From assembly GCA_905250025.1 (NCBI GenBank), contig CAJNOJ010000020.1, positions 248,001-312,000 on the forward strand: 64,000 nucleotides of DNA, in the 5' to 3' direction. A program made the translations under genes and the position numbers. This document shows positions 1 to 12,442 of this stretch, in pieces. The notes beneath the pieces were generated by a model. It saw only the letters and a program-made list of their open reading frames with translations. It did not search any database and was not told where the DNA came from. Each line of letters begins with the position of its first letter. The stretch's first letter is position 1. The stretch is from Adineta ricciae. Taxonomy: Eukaryota > Rotifera > Eurotatoria > Adinetida > Adinetidae.

Positions 1-197
1 CAAGGTGAAAGAACACTCGAAGCTCTTTCGAAATTCATTGATTCGAATGGTCAAGAAGCAGGCAAAATCCCCGAAGAGGTACGTCTCACACAAACATCTC
101 CACACATGATTGATTCAAATGTTTTTCTTTATTTCAGACGGCTGAACAAACCGAAGAAGCCGACGAAGAAGCTGACGCTGGCCATGAAGATTTATAA
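1..197 (+). CDS. Protein disulfide-isomerase, C-terminal end (partial)
   Basis: This is the 3' end of a gene that begins outside the window. Two exons are visible: 1-78 and 138-197, with a 59-base GT..AG intron at 79-137 in phase 0. The first exon reads QGERTLEALSKFIDSNGQ, which matches the end of the last thioredoxin-fold domain of PDIA1/P4HB-type isomerases. The second exon is a short acidic tail ending in GHEDL, then a stop. HEDL is a KDEL-type endoplasmic-reticulum retrieval signal, so the product should be a soluble ER-lumen oxidoreductase that forms and rearranges disulfides. The catalytic CxxC motifs lie outside the window, so activity cannot be checked. ATTAAA at 289-294 is a plausible poly(A) signal. 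The family call is firm; the exact paralogue is not. Confidence 0.8.
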
Positions 198-855
198 AAG
201 CCAAGTATAGAAATGTTTGCGTCTTAATATCATCGAGAATCTTTACATATACTCATCTGTTTTTTTTTTCTTTGTCTTTTATTTATCTATTAAATTTTCC
301 CTCTATTACTCTATTTATGTCCATCATTGATAACGAACGTGTAGAATGAAATCAAAAGCCTTCGTGACTGACATATCTAGTTTACCGAGTTGTTTACTCT
401 TAGCGTGGTTTTTCTTTCTATTATTTCAAAATTAATCATCGTTGGAGAACAGAATCAGAAAGTCCATAGTTATTGCAATCATTTCTTAGCTCTTATATAA
501 TAGAATATCCGCGTGTTGATCATTCTCTCGTTTATTCACCGGTTGCTGTGTTGTTCTTGTTAACATTTCTTTTTTTTGTCTATGTTTGTTTTGTTTTTTG
601 TTTCCTTTCGTCGATTGCTGTCACATGTGTGCATGTGATAGGGGTACTAAACGAGAATACATTAACATATGTTGAAAATCAATATAGCAAAATTCGTCTG
701 TTCATTCTCATCAGTGATGACTTGATCTTATCTGGAAGATTGATTATGTGCTTTAGAATCGATCAGAAGATGTGAACAGAGTTTTAGATATATTGTTTGT
801 TGAAAATCTTTTATTTCATCTAGCTTTAGTAGCTAGTAACAAAACAACGAACGGT
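198..855. other. Convergent intergenic region, PDI and NOL6 3' ends
   Basis: This stretch holds the 3' untranslated regions of the upstream PDI-type gene (+) and NOL6 (-). A 100-codon hydrophobic open frame at 473-775 has no homologue I recognise and looks like chance. I see no RNA gene or repeat. Confidence 0.6.
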
Positions 856-3800
856 TTAACACCAACGTTCAGGAAAAGTACGAATCTCTTTGATAATTCC
901 TGTTCCTAATGATTTCCATTGGTCGATTATTTGAACATAATCGATATTAGGATGACCATTGCTTGTCGTTTTCGATGGTTTCCATAGTACACAAACCATG
1001 AGACCACCGAATTCATCATGAAAGAATTCCGCTTGTTCATTATAGGCGGCCTAGATGAAATGTATTTCAGAATCAAATCCGTTCTTTCCTTCTGCGCATC
1101 TTACTCGTAATTCGGTAACAAACAACTGTGCTGGATCATAATCAACAACAGATAACAATTTATTCTGTTGATTATTCACATCGGATCCTTTCGTGCGCGT
1201 TGTATATGTTACTTCTGTTGATACATGATCGATAGCTTGATAGGCACGTGGACATTGAAGTGGATCCAACATAATGATGACATCATACGAAGTGAGACTT
1301 GGTCGAAATAGAAACTAAACAAACTTCATTGATAGAGAGAATTGTTCGTCAGGAAGTCCAACGTACTTTAATCGATTCACTATTATTTGTTTCCAGATGA
1401 TTCAATGCTTCCTTGGCTAGTTGTATGACACGTTTCATGACTGGAACGCTTGGTTTCGTACTCTCGTGAAATGCTACGGATGGCATTATGCACAGAGCCG
1501 GTAGAGATGATCGTTCCGTTTTGAATTGTGCTTGCATCTGAAACACTTGATCTTCTACAAAATCGTAAACGAGTTATGAGTAAAAATTCACTGTTTCTAT
1601 CGTCATTACTTGTCAATTCGTGGTTAAAATTAATAATTAACGGTTCATTGATCCAATCAAAATCACGAAGTAGACGAAGAACACGACTAAAACCGGTTAG
1701 CATTGATCTAAATACGCGGAAGCATTGTAAATTTTTCCACCGAATTATTCCATACATACTTTGGTGGTTCGAACGGAGCTGAATGAAGAAAAACATAACA
1801 GCAAATTAAGTCGGCATTGATGCTTTCAAAATGGTGTAGAAGCAGTTGAGATGAAAGCCATCGTTTAAACAAACGTGATACTAATTGATAATGAGCAAAT
1901 TGTTGACTAACACTAAACAGTTAACATTGTTAATTGAAAATATCGTCAAAGTCGCTCTCACCCATAGATAGCTGCATGAATCTTCGGTAAATATTCTGTA
2001 TCAAATCTCAATTTCTTCGATAAATCCGTTTTCTTTATTGTTCGTGCCAGACCATCCTTTTTTCCCGCTGCACTTTCGATCAAATAGATCTCTTTATGGT
2101 ACGATATAACTAATCGATAGATGTAATGATTTTTTTCAATATAAACACAATCGGTCGTTGCCCGACAGGTCAAATGAAATTGTTGCTGTAACAGTTTTGC
2201 TAGTTGAATGTAGTAGAGTATCTTCGAGTGTTTGATACGTTCCAAAGTTTCAAAATCGCGATCATTTGAACTGGTCTTTTCCAACTGACATAAAATAGCT
2301 AATGATGGACTGAACGGTGGTGCATACCGTGAGGTTGAACGAGGAATTAATGCCTGAGTAGTATGTTCAATCGAACGAATTTTATGCAAATCAGTTAGAA
2401 ATACGGATGGTAAAGGTGGAAAGACATTTGTATAACGAAATGTTTCGTCAACACCAACGATATTATTGATTTTCAGAGGTAGTTCATTGTTTAACGTGCG
2501 AATTTGTTTGGATAGTTCAACGAATTCACGACAAAGATAGATATGTTGTTCATCACCTGTCCCATACGATGGAAAAAGACGAGCTGGAATTGACAGTAGA
2601 CTTGATGGAAGTTGATCGTTGTAAACAAATTCAATATGAGTTGGAGATATACCAGCTTGTCTGAAAGAAGAATATATTAATTAAACGAAATCAGAAAATG
2701 AAAACGAAACTTACATTTCCAAAAGATAACGAGTTGCGTCCATCCAGATCAATCGTTTATCTTTCGCAGTTTCGACATTCCAAACAACAGACTCAAGGAT
2801 TGAACCATCAGGAAAACGACGCAGTTCGGATCGTTCGGTCCATAGTTTTCGAAATGTTGCGGCCTGGAAAAGAAACGCAAATTCATTTGTTTCAAATTCG
2901 AACAGATCTTTAGTTATCCTTATCTAATCTTGCCGACTCAGATAACACGATATGTTGACTTTAAAGGTCTCTGACGTCGATACGACAATGATAACGATTG
3001 AAATCGAGTAATATCTTACCTCTTTCGTTTCATTCTCTGGTCCTTTGAGTACCGACAAATCGTATTGATCAGAGAAAATCACTCCGAACGTGATCGATGT
3101 TCTTGCCGGTACCGGTTCATTGATTGGCCACTAAAAAGAAAACAAATACACAATAATCTGTACTACAACTAGCAGGATAGGTTTTTTTTTGTCGACAACT
3201 AATCGAATTGATCATGAATCAAAGATTGACAAAAAATACGGTTCCGCGTATAAAATCAATAAGCGAGTATCTTTCAGTAGGCAAATATTCGTCGATGATG
3301 CTCTTGTTTGCACCATTGAGACTATATTCCCATTCTTGAAATCGGTTAAATCAATGACTTTCAAGCATTGAAGGTAACTGTTCAGGTAAAGAAACTTTTC
3401 TTTGTAAATCGATGGTTCTATTCGTATACAGTTGTCATTCAATCCTGATGCGGGATCCAAATAGAGTTGTAATTGTATATCCAATGTGTATCGATTGAAA
3501 TTTCTTAGACAAATCTCTTCGTTTTTGTTCCTGTAAACCACTAGTAAATTGTTTTGATCACATGTGATATCCAGTAGAATTTCGTCTGAATTGAATAAAT
3601 CAACCTTTCGATTAATTTTCAAATTCAACTTCTTTTCATCAAACAAATATTCGACAAGATCATGATCACCAACAATTCCATACATTATCGACTTGTAAAA
3701 AGCAATACGATTCAATGGTAAACTATCCGATACGCATCCTAAATCATTTACAGACAGTGTCTTTCGATCGAGCATGTACAAGTGATTGAAATCGTTTGTT

Positions 3801-6767
3801 GAAATGAAGTAATGATCAGTGTCCTGATTGTATGCTATATCGCATAGTTGCGTACTGAAATGCAATGGCCATTGAAGGTAGAGACGTTGAAGACAATGGT
3901 ATTTGTTGTCTTCGTACTGAAGAAAAACAAGAATATTTAATTTGGAATTGTACAGAAGAACTTCATTAGATTTCGTCGAACTCGCTAGGCAATGATATTT
4001 CATTTCACATTGGCTGAACATGATTGTTGAATGGCCCATTTGACACGAGTTTTCATCTGATAATAACGACTTATACAAGCAAACTAATGTCTTATTATCA
4101 TTCTTGCTCAACGATGGACTACGTAGGTATAAATCGGGAAGGAACAGAGAATCGATTTCGTATCCAGTTCGTTTTCCATCGAAATATCTAGTGATTAGAA
4201 TGGAAAGATTTGATGCGTTCTCCAGAGAGTGATCATGAGATTGTATCGGAGTACTCGATATTGATTTGAGTGTGCATGGTTGCTTTGTTACTGGTTGAAA
4301 ATTCACACCTTTTCGGGGTGGCAAACAAGCAGAGATGATGACTGGTAGTTTCTTTTGAATCATTTCTTTCCAAGGGTAAATCGCGGTTTTGCTTGTTAAC
4401 TCTCGAAAGTGTGCGTAGTCTAATTTGATGTTTTCATTCAATTGGTTTGTTGTGAAAGAATTTATGCCCAAATGTAGACGTTTTTCAAATGAATTCAATT
4501 GCGAGTAAACGCGTAAATATTCCAGTTGTTCAGGAAAATCACCTGGCAGATTGGCCGTTTGCGTTTGTTCGCGTATTGTTAAATACTGTCTGTTGATTTC
4601 CATGTAATATTTTTGATAAAGTTCTCGAATTTCGTTCGACTTCTGTTGAATGAAGTTCTCGATTTGTTCGATAGTTTGTGTCTTCCATCGATGAAGTTGT
4701 TCATCGAGATATAGCATATACTTTTGATTACGCGCATGTATCGTCGATGTATGGAATTGTTCGTGATAGATTTTCGAAACTTTTTGGAATTGTATTAACA
4801 AATCCTCTTCCATTCGTCTAGTTCTCTTCTTCTTGTTCTTAGTCTCTCAGTTTACCGCACAAGTGTTCGTCTATGAAGAACAAATGAAAGATAAGAAACT
4901 TACGGTTTTTACTAGTGATGGTAAAGGGCAAAGTAAACTGATACGTTCTTTAAGACCATTTTCAAGGAGATGAAGAACTTGTTGGCAGAGAAGAAAATGC
5001 TTATTATTCAGATTATCCATTAATAGTTGATTTTTCGTTGATTTTCCTTCAAGAAGTTTATCATATTGATCAATAGAAGAGATCCTGTATGAGAAAGAAG
5101 AAAATGACCAAAGAATTTTACAGAGTTGGTGTACTTACTGAATAGTTGCGTCCATACTGTAGATTGGTTTCATCGATGTCATGAAAAGAGTTTGAAAATG
5201 ATCGATGACTGGATCATTGAACGAGTTCAAGGATATTCGTGCTTCGTATTGTAACTAAAATTGAAGATGTGTATGGAACTTCCAATCAAGTCGTCTTGTT
5301 CTTACTCGTTTGTAATTTGCTCGCGTTAATGTATGAAAAACATTGAGCAATCCAGACTGATCGGTCAAGACACAGTCGTCGTTGTTAAAGATATTTTCAG
5401 CAGGTTTTTCGTTTGATAATGAACGATTATCAATTGGTAGAAAGTTGTTTTCCACTTGAATGGAGAGAAAGAGAGAGAGGAAATTGAGATTTTTGTAATC
5501 AAGTTTCGATCTCAGCTTACTTAATGCCACTAGAACAATACGAAAAACTTGATAACTATTCATTTGTCGAGTGAGTTTATTCGTTTGTAGTAAATAAGCG
5601 AGTAGAAATGCTGACATTCCACCTTCAAACGAGCCGAAGTCCTAAACAGACGAAGGAAATTTCATTTTGATCTTCTACAGATATGTTCACTTTTTTACAT
5701 GGGATAATTGTCGTTGTTCAAGCCAGATTTTGAATAATTTCAATCCATTACATAATTCTTTCGACGAAGAAAAGATTTTCTTCAAATATTCCGATGTTTC
5801 TCGACAACGGCAATCGAACAGAATCGACGAATTGTAGTTCGGCGTCGGATAGAACGGTTCATTTTCTTCTTTTCCATCGCCAGCAAACCAATTCCAACGA
5901 AGATTACTCGATGTTGGTAAGAAGCGTTTTTCTTTGAAAGAGTTCTGCTCTGGTGCAAGTATTATTCGAATAGCAAATGTCGATGATTCTACACACGCAT
6001 AGAAAACAAAATCAGAGTCTGGAAGAAGAGATTTCTTACCTTTCGGTTTGACTAATAGAACAGCGTGATTGTTTGTTGTATCATTCAAATGTGCGAATTC
6101 TAATGAGTGCTTGAGTTTTTTTGCTAAATAGCACAGATAGATAGCTCGTTTTCCTATGTATTCATTATTGAGATAATCTCTTTTATGAATACATATACGC
6201 GGAATTTCCACCAGAAGATCGATGATAGTCGAGAGTTTATTCGATGATTTGACTATGAAACCATCGTATGTATAAGAACCAATCGACTCGATGACTGTTG
6301 GTGGAAAGAATTGAAATGACTTTTCCATTTTCGCATAGGATAATGGTATCTTAATATTGAATTTGTCTAACCATTCCGACATCTTTGAGAACTAAATACG
6401 AAGATATGAGAAAGAAAAAGCGCACGAATACGTTCGAATTTACTTCTCGAACTTTGCCCTGAGGAATCGATTTGAGTTCATTTGAAACTTCGTCAATAAA
6501 TTGATTGATTTCATGACGTTGACTTTCTTTTAATGTTACTTCATTCAGCAATGCACTGACCTTTAGTAAAAATTCAATGAAGAAACTTTTCCACGCCATC
6601 GATTTACATACTTTCATTTTAGTTACAGTTGAATGAAAAGTGATTTCGGATTCGAAATACGCCGTTTCAACATCTTGTTCTTCAGCATATTCAACTTTTT
6701 TCTTCTTCTTCTGTCCGTGTCCGTTGGTAAACGAAACACCATTGGATTTACGTTTTAGTACTTCCAT
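856..6767 (-). CDS. NOL6: Nucleolar protein 6 (NOL6/Nrap/Utp22), about 14 exons
   Basis: NOL6 is an RNA-associated protein of the small-subunit processome, needed for pre-rRNA processing in the nucleolus. I traced about 14 exons with matching splice phases, roughly 1,100 residues in total. Recognisable blocks in order: a basic KKKKK stretch near the N-terminus; the nucleotidyltransferase-like domain (FFPPTVIESIGSYTYDGF, KRAIYLCYLAKKL, PTPNYNSSILFD, KIWLEQRQLSH; 5700-6391); FEGGMSAFLLAYLLQTNKL (about 5570-5630); ERSELRRFPDGSILESVVW (2715-2863); LPLKINNIVGVDETFRYTNV (about 2450); and the C-terminal DEFGGLMVCVLWKPS (about 960-1010). The ATG at 6767 directly follows a TTCTTAG acceptor-like sequence, compatible with leader trans-splicing. 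The stop is at 856-858. All introns are short except 3132-4903, which contains another gene. No disruption seen. Confidence 0.92.
3212..4813 (-). CDS. Intron-nested coiled-coil/beta-propeller-like protein, unknown function
   Basis: An uninterrupted 533-codon frame lies inside the one large NOL6 intron (about 3132-4903), on the same strand. The flanking NOL6 exons join in phase without it (LVKT to WPINEP), so it is a separate gene and not a NOL6 exon. Residues 1-150 are rich in Q, E, R and K and look coiled-coil (RWKTQTIEQIENFIQQKSNE). Residues about 200-533 alternate short hydrophobic strands with loops (NSKLNILVFLQYED, HYFISTNDFNHLYMLDRKT, RLLILYAEPYFLSIFDS), which suggests an NHL- or WD-like propeller. 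TRIM-like proteins without RING or B-box have this layout and are numerous in bdelloids, but I see no zinc-binding cysteine pattern. The ATG at 4813 lies four bases after an AACTAG acceptor-like site. Function unknown; the gene call is good because of its length. Confidence 0.72.
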   Translation of the reverse strand: MEEDLLIQFQKVSKIYHEQFHTSTIHARNQKYMLYLDEQLHRWKTQTIEQIENFIQQKSNEIRELYQKYYMEINRQYLTIREQTQTANLPGDFPEQLEYLRVYSQLNSFEKRLHLGINSFTTNQLNENIKLDYAHFRELTSKTAIYPWKEMIQKKLPVIISACLPPRKGVNFQPVTKQPCTLKSISSTPIQSHDHSLENASNLSILITRYFDGKRTGYEIDSLFLPDLYLRSPSLSKNDNKTLVCLYKSLLSDENSCQMGHSTIMFSQCEMKYHCLASSTKSNEVLLYNSKLNILVFLQYEDNKYHCLQRLYLQWPLHFSTQLCDIAYNQDTDHYFISTNDFNHLYMLDRKTLSVNDLGCVSDSLPLNRIAFYKSIMYGIVGDHDLVEYLFDEKKLNLKINRKVDLFNSDEILLDITCDQNNLLVVYRNKNEEICLRNFNRYTLDIQLQLYLDPASGLNDNCIRIEPSIYKEKFLYLNSYLQCLKVIDLTDFKNGNIVSMVQTRASSTNICLLKDTRLLILYAEPYFLSIFDS

Positions 6768-7950
6768 CTAAGAACCAAACTTTTGTACAAATGCTCTCTC
6801 AAAGTCTGTTCAAAAGAACTCTGAGTGGATGAAAGAAACGAACGAATCATAGATAAGCCCGACCACTTCGACCGCAACTAGACGACCTCTACGGAATACC
6901 GGCGGTGCAAATGTACATCAATGGCTACAAACCTTGTCATTCAGAATGAAACTGTGTGTTTTAAATGAACCGATAGTAAAACTGTTTTCCATTGTCTTCT
7001 GTTGTGACACGGTGGTGATTTTTCACAAATAAAAACTCATTTCTATTGACAGACTCGACGAAAACAGAAAAATAGTTTTGTGTCAAAACAAACCGAAGGT
7101 CCATTTCGTGTTCGCATCGTATGAATAGCGTGACTGACTCGGAAAACTTAACCAATGAGTCAGTCGGGTCGATTCATTGTACTTTGAGATGTGCGTATTA
7201 TCTGTTTGGAACGTGAACTTCGTGTACCGACGGTATACGTACTTATAGCGAACCTATCGACATGAAGAAAGATCAATCATCTCTGTGCATTCTTCTTTCA
7301 AAATGAATCATTTCTAGTATCATCATATGCATATCTTTTCTCTCTCTAAGTAAAAGAACAGAACAAAATCAAACAAAATGCATTTTGATGAAACAAGAAA
7401 GAAAAGGAAGAGAACACGAGAATTTATTTTTCTCTTTCCCCCTGTCTCTCTCTCTCCTTCATTCACTCCTTATATATCTCGACAAGGCAAAAATACACGC
7501 GTTCGTTCTATAGCAAACATATGCTTATATATGGTCCGATTCTGGGATGGTCATATCTCGCCATCATGTATGAGTCATCAGCTTTTTTTTGCTTGTTTAA
7601 AACTGCTGCCAATTTTCTGGTTGAAGGCAATGTACGTTTCGATTGTTCATTACAATAAGGGGTAATCATTACTTGAAGATCGTAGGTACACTTCGTTTCC
7701 CGTACCTAATATGGCAGAGAAAGAGTTTTCTTCCTTCTTTCTTTCTTTCTTTCTCTCGTTTTAACCTCTGTTTTTTTTATTATCATTCTTTTTATGATCT
7801 CTCCCATTCTATTTGCTCTCTTGTTCGAGCTTGATGACAAATATAGACTGCAAGAAAAGGAGGAATGACGTTGATTCTTGATTATAATTACCAACAATAA
7901 CCTTTTGTGTTTTAGTATTTCTCTTTAGTACATCAAAATATTAAATTTCA
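6768..7950. other. Divergent intergenic region between NOL6 and SPTLC2
   Basis: This is the divergent upstream region of NOL6 (-) and SPTLC2 (+). It contains a pyrimidine-rich stretch at about 7427-7460 and a short TTTC microsatellite at about 7731-7756. Two acceptor-like TTTAG sequences at about 7910-7930 precede the SPTLC2 start and could serve a spliced leader or a 5'UTR intron. I see no gene. Confidence 0.6.
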
Positions 7951-10277
7951 ATGACAGGCACCCTTTTCTCAAAGGTAAATAAGTGGAACATCGATTTGTT
8001 TACGACGAATGTCGATATATGCAATATGAATTGTTCATTTAGGCTGATAAAGACATAGAAATAAATAAGAATAATGATTGCAATGATCTTCAATGTGAGG
8101 AATTCGAAGAAACACCACTCTATGCCGCTGTGTTAACTTATCTTAGCTACGCTATACTTTGTTTATTCGGCTGGCTACGAGATTTTCTACGACAATCAAA
8201 TATTGAGAAGAAACGTGGTGCTGTTGATCCTAATGCTTCATTGGTTTGTTAAATTAAATACCTATTCAATGAAACAATACACCTTTGCTTGTTTTGTAGG
8301 GCTTCGTTCCACTCTATCAAAGTTATGAGTCATTTTACACACGGAATATGTACACACGCGTTCGGGATATTTTTAATCGTCCTATCGCCAGTGTACCTGG
8401 CGCACAGTTTGAATTAACAGAGCGCATGTCTGACGATTATAATTGGACGTATAGGTATGTCCACATTGAACGAATTTCAATAAGTATAGAACAGTTTTTT
8501 TCGTATGAAGATACACAGGCAGAACAATTAGTGCTGTTAATTTCGGTTCATACAATTATTTGGGTTTTGCTGAACGCACGGGTCAATGTGCAACTGATGC
8601 TATTAATGGACTGAAATCCTATGCGGTTTCTAGTTGTAGTACACGGTCTGAAATAGGTAAGCGAATTGCTTATTGACTTAAGATAAGAACGTTAATAATA
8701 TCAAAATAATATGCTTATTTTTCCTCGTGCTGTCGAGCCTCACATCAATGGCAGACCGCTTTTTATAATAGCTACTCAACGGTGATTTTGTAAAACAGAT
8801 GGGAAATCATGAATATGAATAAATTACAATCTATTATTAGGTACTCAACGTTATCATGTTGAACTCGAACAACTACTAGCGAACTTTCTTGGTGTAGAAA
8901 GTAGCATCGTGTTTGGCATGGTTAGTGAATGTGATTTGCAATAAATTAGAAAGCCTATCTTCAATCTTCGTAGGGTTTCGCAACAAATGCATTGAATTTG
9001 CCAGCAATAGCATCGAAGGTATGAAGAAAAACTTCACTTTCAACCACTTTTCTACGAGAATCGTTTAGGGCGATTTAATTCTAAGCGATGAAATGAATCA
9101 TGTATCACTCATCATAGGAATGCGTATTTCAGGTGCAAGCTATCAGACATTTGCGCACAACGGTAAGTTGTTTGTTGTACTCGATTATTTGCAAGTACAT
9201 GCGAATATGAATAGATATGAATGATTTGGAAGCCAAATTACATGCCGCAATCGTTCACGGACATCCTCGAACGAATCGACCCTGGAAAAAAATCTTCATC
9301 GTTGTCGAAGGTGTATACAGGTTCGTGAAATTTGTCTACGAATCTCGTTAATATGTAATGAAGTTTATGTTCAGCATGGAAGGATCCATCTGCCGCTTGC
9401 CACAATTGATTGAGCTTAAAAAGAAATATAAAGCATATTTATACATGGATGAAGCACATTCAATTGGTGCTATGGGTAAAAATGGTCGAGGCATTGTCGA
9501 TTATTTTAATGTAAATGTTAATGACGTGGACATACTAATGGGCACATTCACTAAAAGCTTTGGATCAGCAGGCGGTTATATTGCAGGAAGAAAAGTAAGA
9601 TATGACTAATGATCTGAAATAAAGATTGTCATGTAAAGACATTATTTTTCATTCGTGTAGAACGTTTTGATTGAATATGCTGGGATTTCTTCTTTTTTTG
9701 TTTTAGTCTCTGATTGATCATATTCGTATACATTCTCATGCCAATACCTATGCGTCAAGTATGTCAGCGCCAATCGTCCAACAAATTATCTCTTCTCTTC
9801 GTCTTCTCAGTAGTCCAGAAGGTAAATCTGATATATCAGACTAATTTATAAATACACAGTTCGATATTTCTAGGTAAAAAACGTATTTGTCAACTGGCTG
9901 ACAATGCACGTTATTTCCGACGAAAATTAGTCGACATGGGTTTTATTGTCTATGGAAATAAGAACTCACCGGTGGTACCCATGCTACTGTATTTACCTGC
10001 ACGAGTAACGCATTTCAATCGTGAAATGTTACGTCGTGGTATAGCCGTTGTGACTGTTGGTTTTCCAGCGACGAAACTATTAGAAGCCCGTGTTCGTTTT
10101 TGTTTGTCTGCTGCTCATACACGACCTATGCTTGATGCAGTAAGTACACAAGTGCTTTCCTTTCATTTTTTTTCCATTTCGCTTTTGTAGGCATTAGCAG
10201 CAATAGACGAAATCGGTACAGATATATGTTTACGTTATTCATCTCGACATGTACATCGACGGTTGAAAGATTTGTAA
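7951..10277 (+). CDS. SPTLC2: Serine palmitoyltransferase catalytic subunit 2
   Basis: SPTLC2 is the PLP-binding subunit of serine palmitoyltransferase, which condenses serine with palmitoyl-CoA to 3-ketosphinganine at the ER. It catalyses the first step of sphingolipid synthesis. Twelve exons add to 508 codons, with phases that all agree (7951-7974, 8043-8243, 8300-8454, 8523-8656, 8841-8920, 8974-9018, 9069-9162, 9215-9320, 9375-9594, 9707-9821, 9874-10139, 10191-10277). Family blocks: an N-terminal hydrophobic segment after [78 protein letters not shown]; and the PLP-lysine motif [16 protein letters not shown] (lysine codon near 9553). [21 protein letters not shown] is near the end. The ATG at 7951 gives a short first exon, MTGTLFSK. 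I see no disruption. SPTLC3 is a vertebrate duplicate, so SPTLC2 is the appropriate name. Confidence 0.93.
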
Positions 10278-10903
10278 ATTTGCCAACCGATACTTGTTCA
10301 GATATTTGTCAATCTCCGATAAAAGATCATCTTTTCTGTCCACTAAGCACACAGCGAACAAGAATTGCATTATGAACTGATCTCAAGAAAAACAATACTT
10401 TTGTTTTGATCCTTCATTTCTTTTTATATCGATTCGAGCTTATGTTCAATTCGTATGTTCACTCATATACTGTCTGCGCGTTGTTCTCTGGCTGGCTTTT
10501 TCTCTTTTTCCTAGTTTCCTGTATGTTCCATATAATATGTAAATTTGCGGCTTTTCACTGAACGAACTAACCTATGTAGAGTAATAATTTCTACTCGTTT
10601 CATTTCTTTTTTGTTACATATATAAAAACTAACGATGACTAGCTGACTTCTTTTTCTTTATCTAAAACAATTATCCTTATGATATATCCATCTAGAATCT
10701 TCAAATCACTGGAGTGCATTGATGATACCATCTAGAGTACGAAAAAAAAACGTTTCGATTGTTTTCAGCAGATACACATTATTGTTTGACATCTGAATTA
10801 AGAACGCGAGAAGAAAAATATACGTGTAGATTTCAGAGAGGTGCTCGTAAATCCATCTGTTATCTTCTGAATCAGATTCGAATGCAAATTCAACGGAATG
10901 CTT
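10278..10903. other. Convergent intergenic region (SPTLC2 and ACY1 3' ends)
   Basis: The 3' untranslated regions of SPTLC2 (+) and the aminoacylase gene (-) meet here. The sequence is AT-rich and I see no gene. An open frame on the plus strand at 10759-11013 overlaps the last aminoacylase exon antisense and is a shadow. Confidence 0.6.
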
Positions 10904-12300
10904 TTACTCTTTTGTTAGACGTTCAATTAATTTCGTATAGATGTGAATACCATAAAGAAAGACTTCAACCGATAAATGTTCATCATGATCATGTAGAAGA
11001 ACAGGCGTATTGATCATTGGAGAAAAGCCAATAACTGGATAACCAAAATGGCGGAGAAATCGACCATCAGTATTAGCTGGAAAGATCGTCCAATTGGTTT
11101 TGCAGTTTAGTTCTTCAAATGTGTGTTTTATACTTGTCAGCCACCACTATGGCTGATTGATATCGGTTACTCGATTAATTGCTCTGGTAGTTAGATATTC
11201 AACTTGAACTTCCTGGTCGTTTTCTTTTCGTATTCGTCGTATTAGATCAATTAAAAATTCTTCGAATTCACCTTCACCGCCAGGTCTGATCCGACAATCG
11301 AAAAATAGTCTATATTGATCAGGTACAACGTTAACTTGAACGCCACCAGACATTTTCGTTAAATTAACTGTGGTGATATTGCCTAATTGAAGTGGATGAT
11401 CACTTGTTTGGCTCTGTTCGAATCGTTGTTGCTCTCGAGTACGATAGTCTAGCATTTCATTGATAACAAATTGAGCTTTTTCACCAGCTGTATTTTGAAT
11501 TAGACGTGATCCATGGCCGGTGTTACCTTTTAAAACAAAATCTACACCAAGTGCACCTCGATTGCCATAGTAGACTTGATATACATCAGTCTCATTAGCT
11601 AAACCTGTTAGACAACAAAGACGATGAGTAAATTGTTTTCCTAGTTTACATAATACCTTCATCTAGAGCAAATCCAACATTCATCGCCTTGAATTGATCG
11701 AGTTGTACAAACTTTTTCATACCTTCTGCACCACCAATTTCTTCATCAGGAACAAATAGACAATGGATGGTTCGTTTTGGTTCATACTGAACTCGTTTCA
11801 AACGTCGAATCGCTTCTAAATATTGAATGCCAACACTAAAATATGATGCGATCGGATGTTTTACAGAGACCATTCTCCTTAAGGTAATGCTTTTCATTCT
11901 ATTTACCATTTCATATCTTGTGTACCTCGTCCATAGATTTTTCCATCTCGAATCTCACCCGAAAATGGTGACACAGACCAGCATTCTTCAAAAACTGGAA
12001 CAACATCAATATGCGAAAGCAGTAGAATTGATTCGGCATCTGATGACGATGACCACTAGATCATTATACGAATGGATTATAATTCTGAAAAAAGAATTTA
12101 ACAAGATCGCCTACGGTCAACACAGCTGCCTGACGATCCTCACCCGTCGTAACGAGTGTGTATTCAAGATCGAGTTCTTCAGCGTAGTTTTTGAGAAACT
12201 CAAACGCACTCTGATAATCCGGTTTCGGTTGTACAGTTTTAATTTGAATGTATTGAACAAATCGTTCAATAGCCACTTGATTTTCCCTTTCCACATTCAT
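10904..12300 (-). CDS. ACY1: Aminoacylase-1, M20 metallopeptidase, with one in-frame TAG
   Basis: Aminoacylase-1 hydrolyses N-acetyl amino acids to acetate and free amino acid in the cytosol, using two zinc ions. The exons join cleanly: 12300 to about 12140 ([20 protein letters not shown]); then [20 protein letters not shown] with zinc-ligand His/Asp and [10 protein letters not shown]; then [18 protein letters not shown] with the catalytic Glu pair and GFALDEG; then [28 protein letters not shown]; and the last part [19 protein letters not shown] and LLHDHDE. The introns are 50-76 bases. One anomaly: between TDINQP and WWLTSIK, which is NPWW in the human protein, an in-frame TAG lies at 11147-11149 (complement). 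The frame before and after it is conserved. The ATG at 12300 lies three bases after TTAATTCTAG, an acceptor-like site, and 142 bases after the NAMPT stop. This copy may be recently inactivated or the base may be an assembly error. Confidence 0.82.
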
Positions 12301-12442
12301 ATTCTAGAATTAATCTCTAAAATGATATGTTCGTTCTAGTATACTAACTACAATGAATCTTTATTATATATAAGAAATGCTAACACATCCAAAGACGTTT
12401 TATTCATCCTGGCAAAAGAATACCAATGAATTAAGAAAAGAG

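Noticed and set aside
473-775. 100-codon hydrophobic open frame on the plus strand
   Set aside because: It lies in the 3' region between two convergent genes, with no homology and an AT-rich bias that alone gives hydrophobic codons.
11147-11172. A 24-base intron in ACY1 that would remove the TAG
   Set aside because: GT..AG bounds exist, but 24 bases is far below any intron here and it would delete residues that match the human protein.
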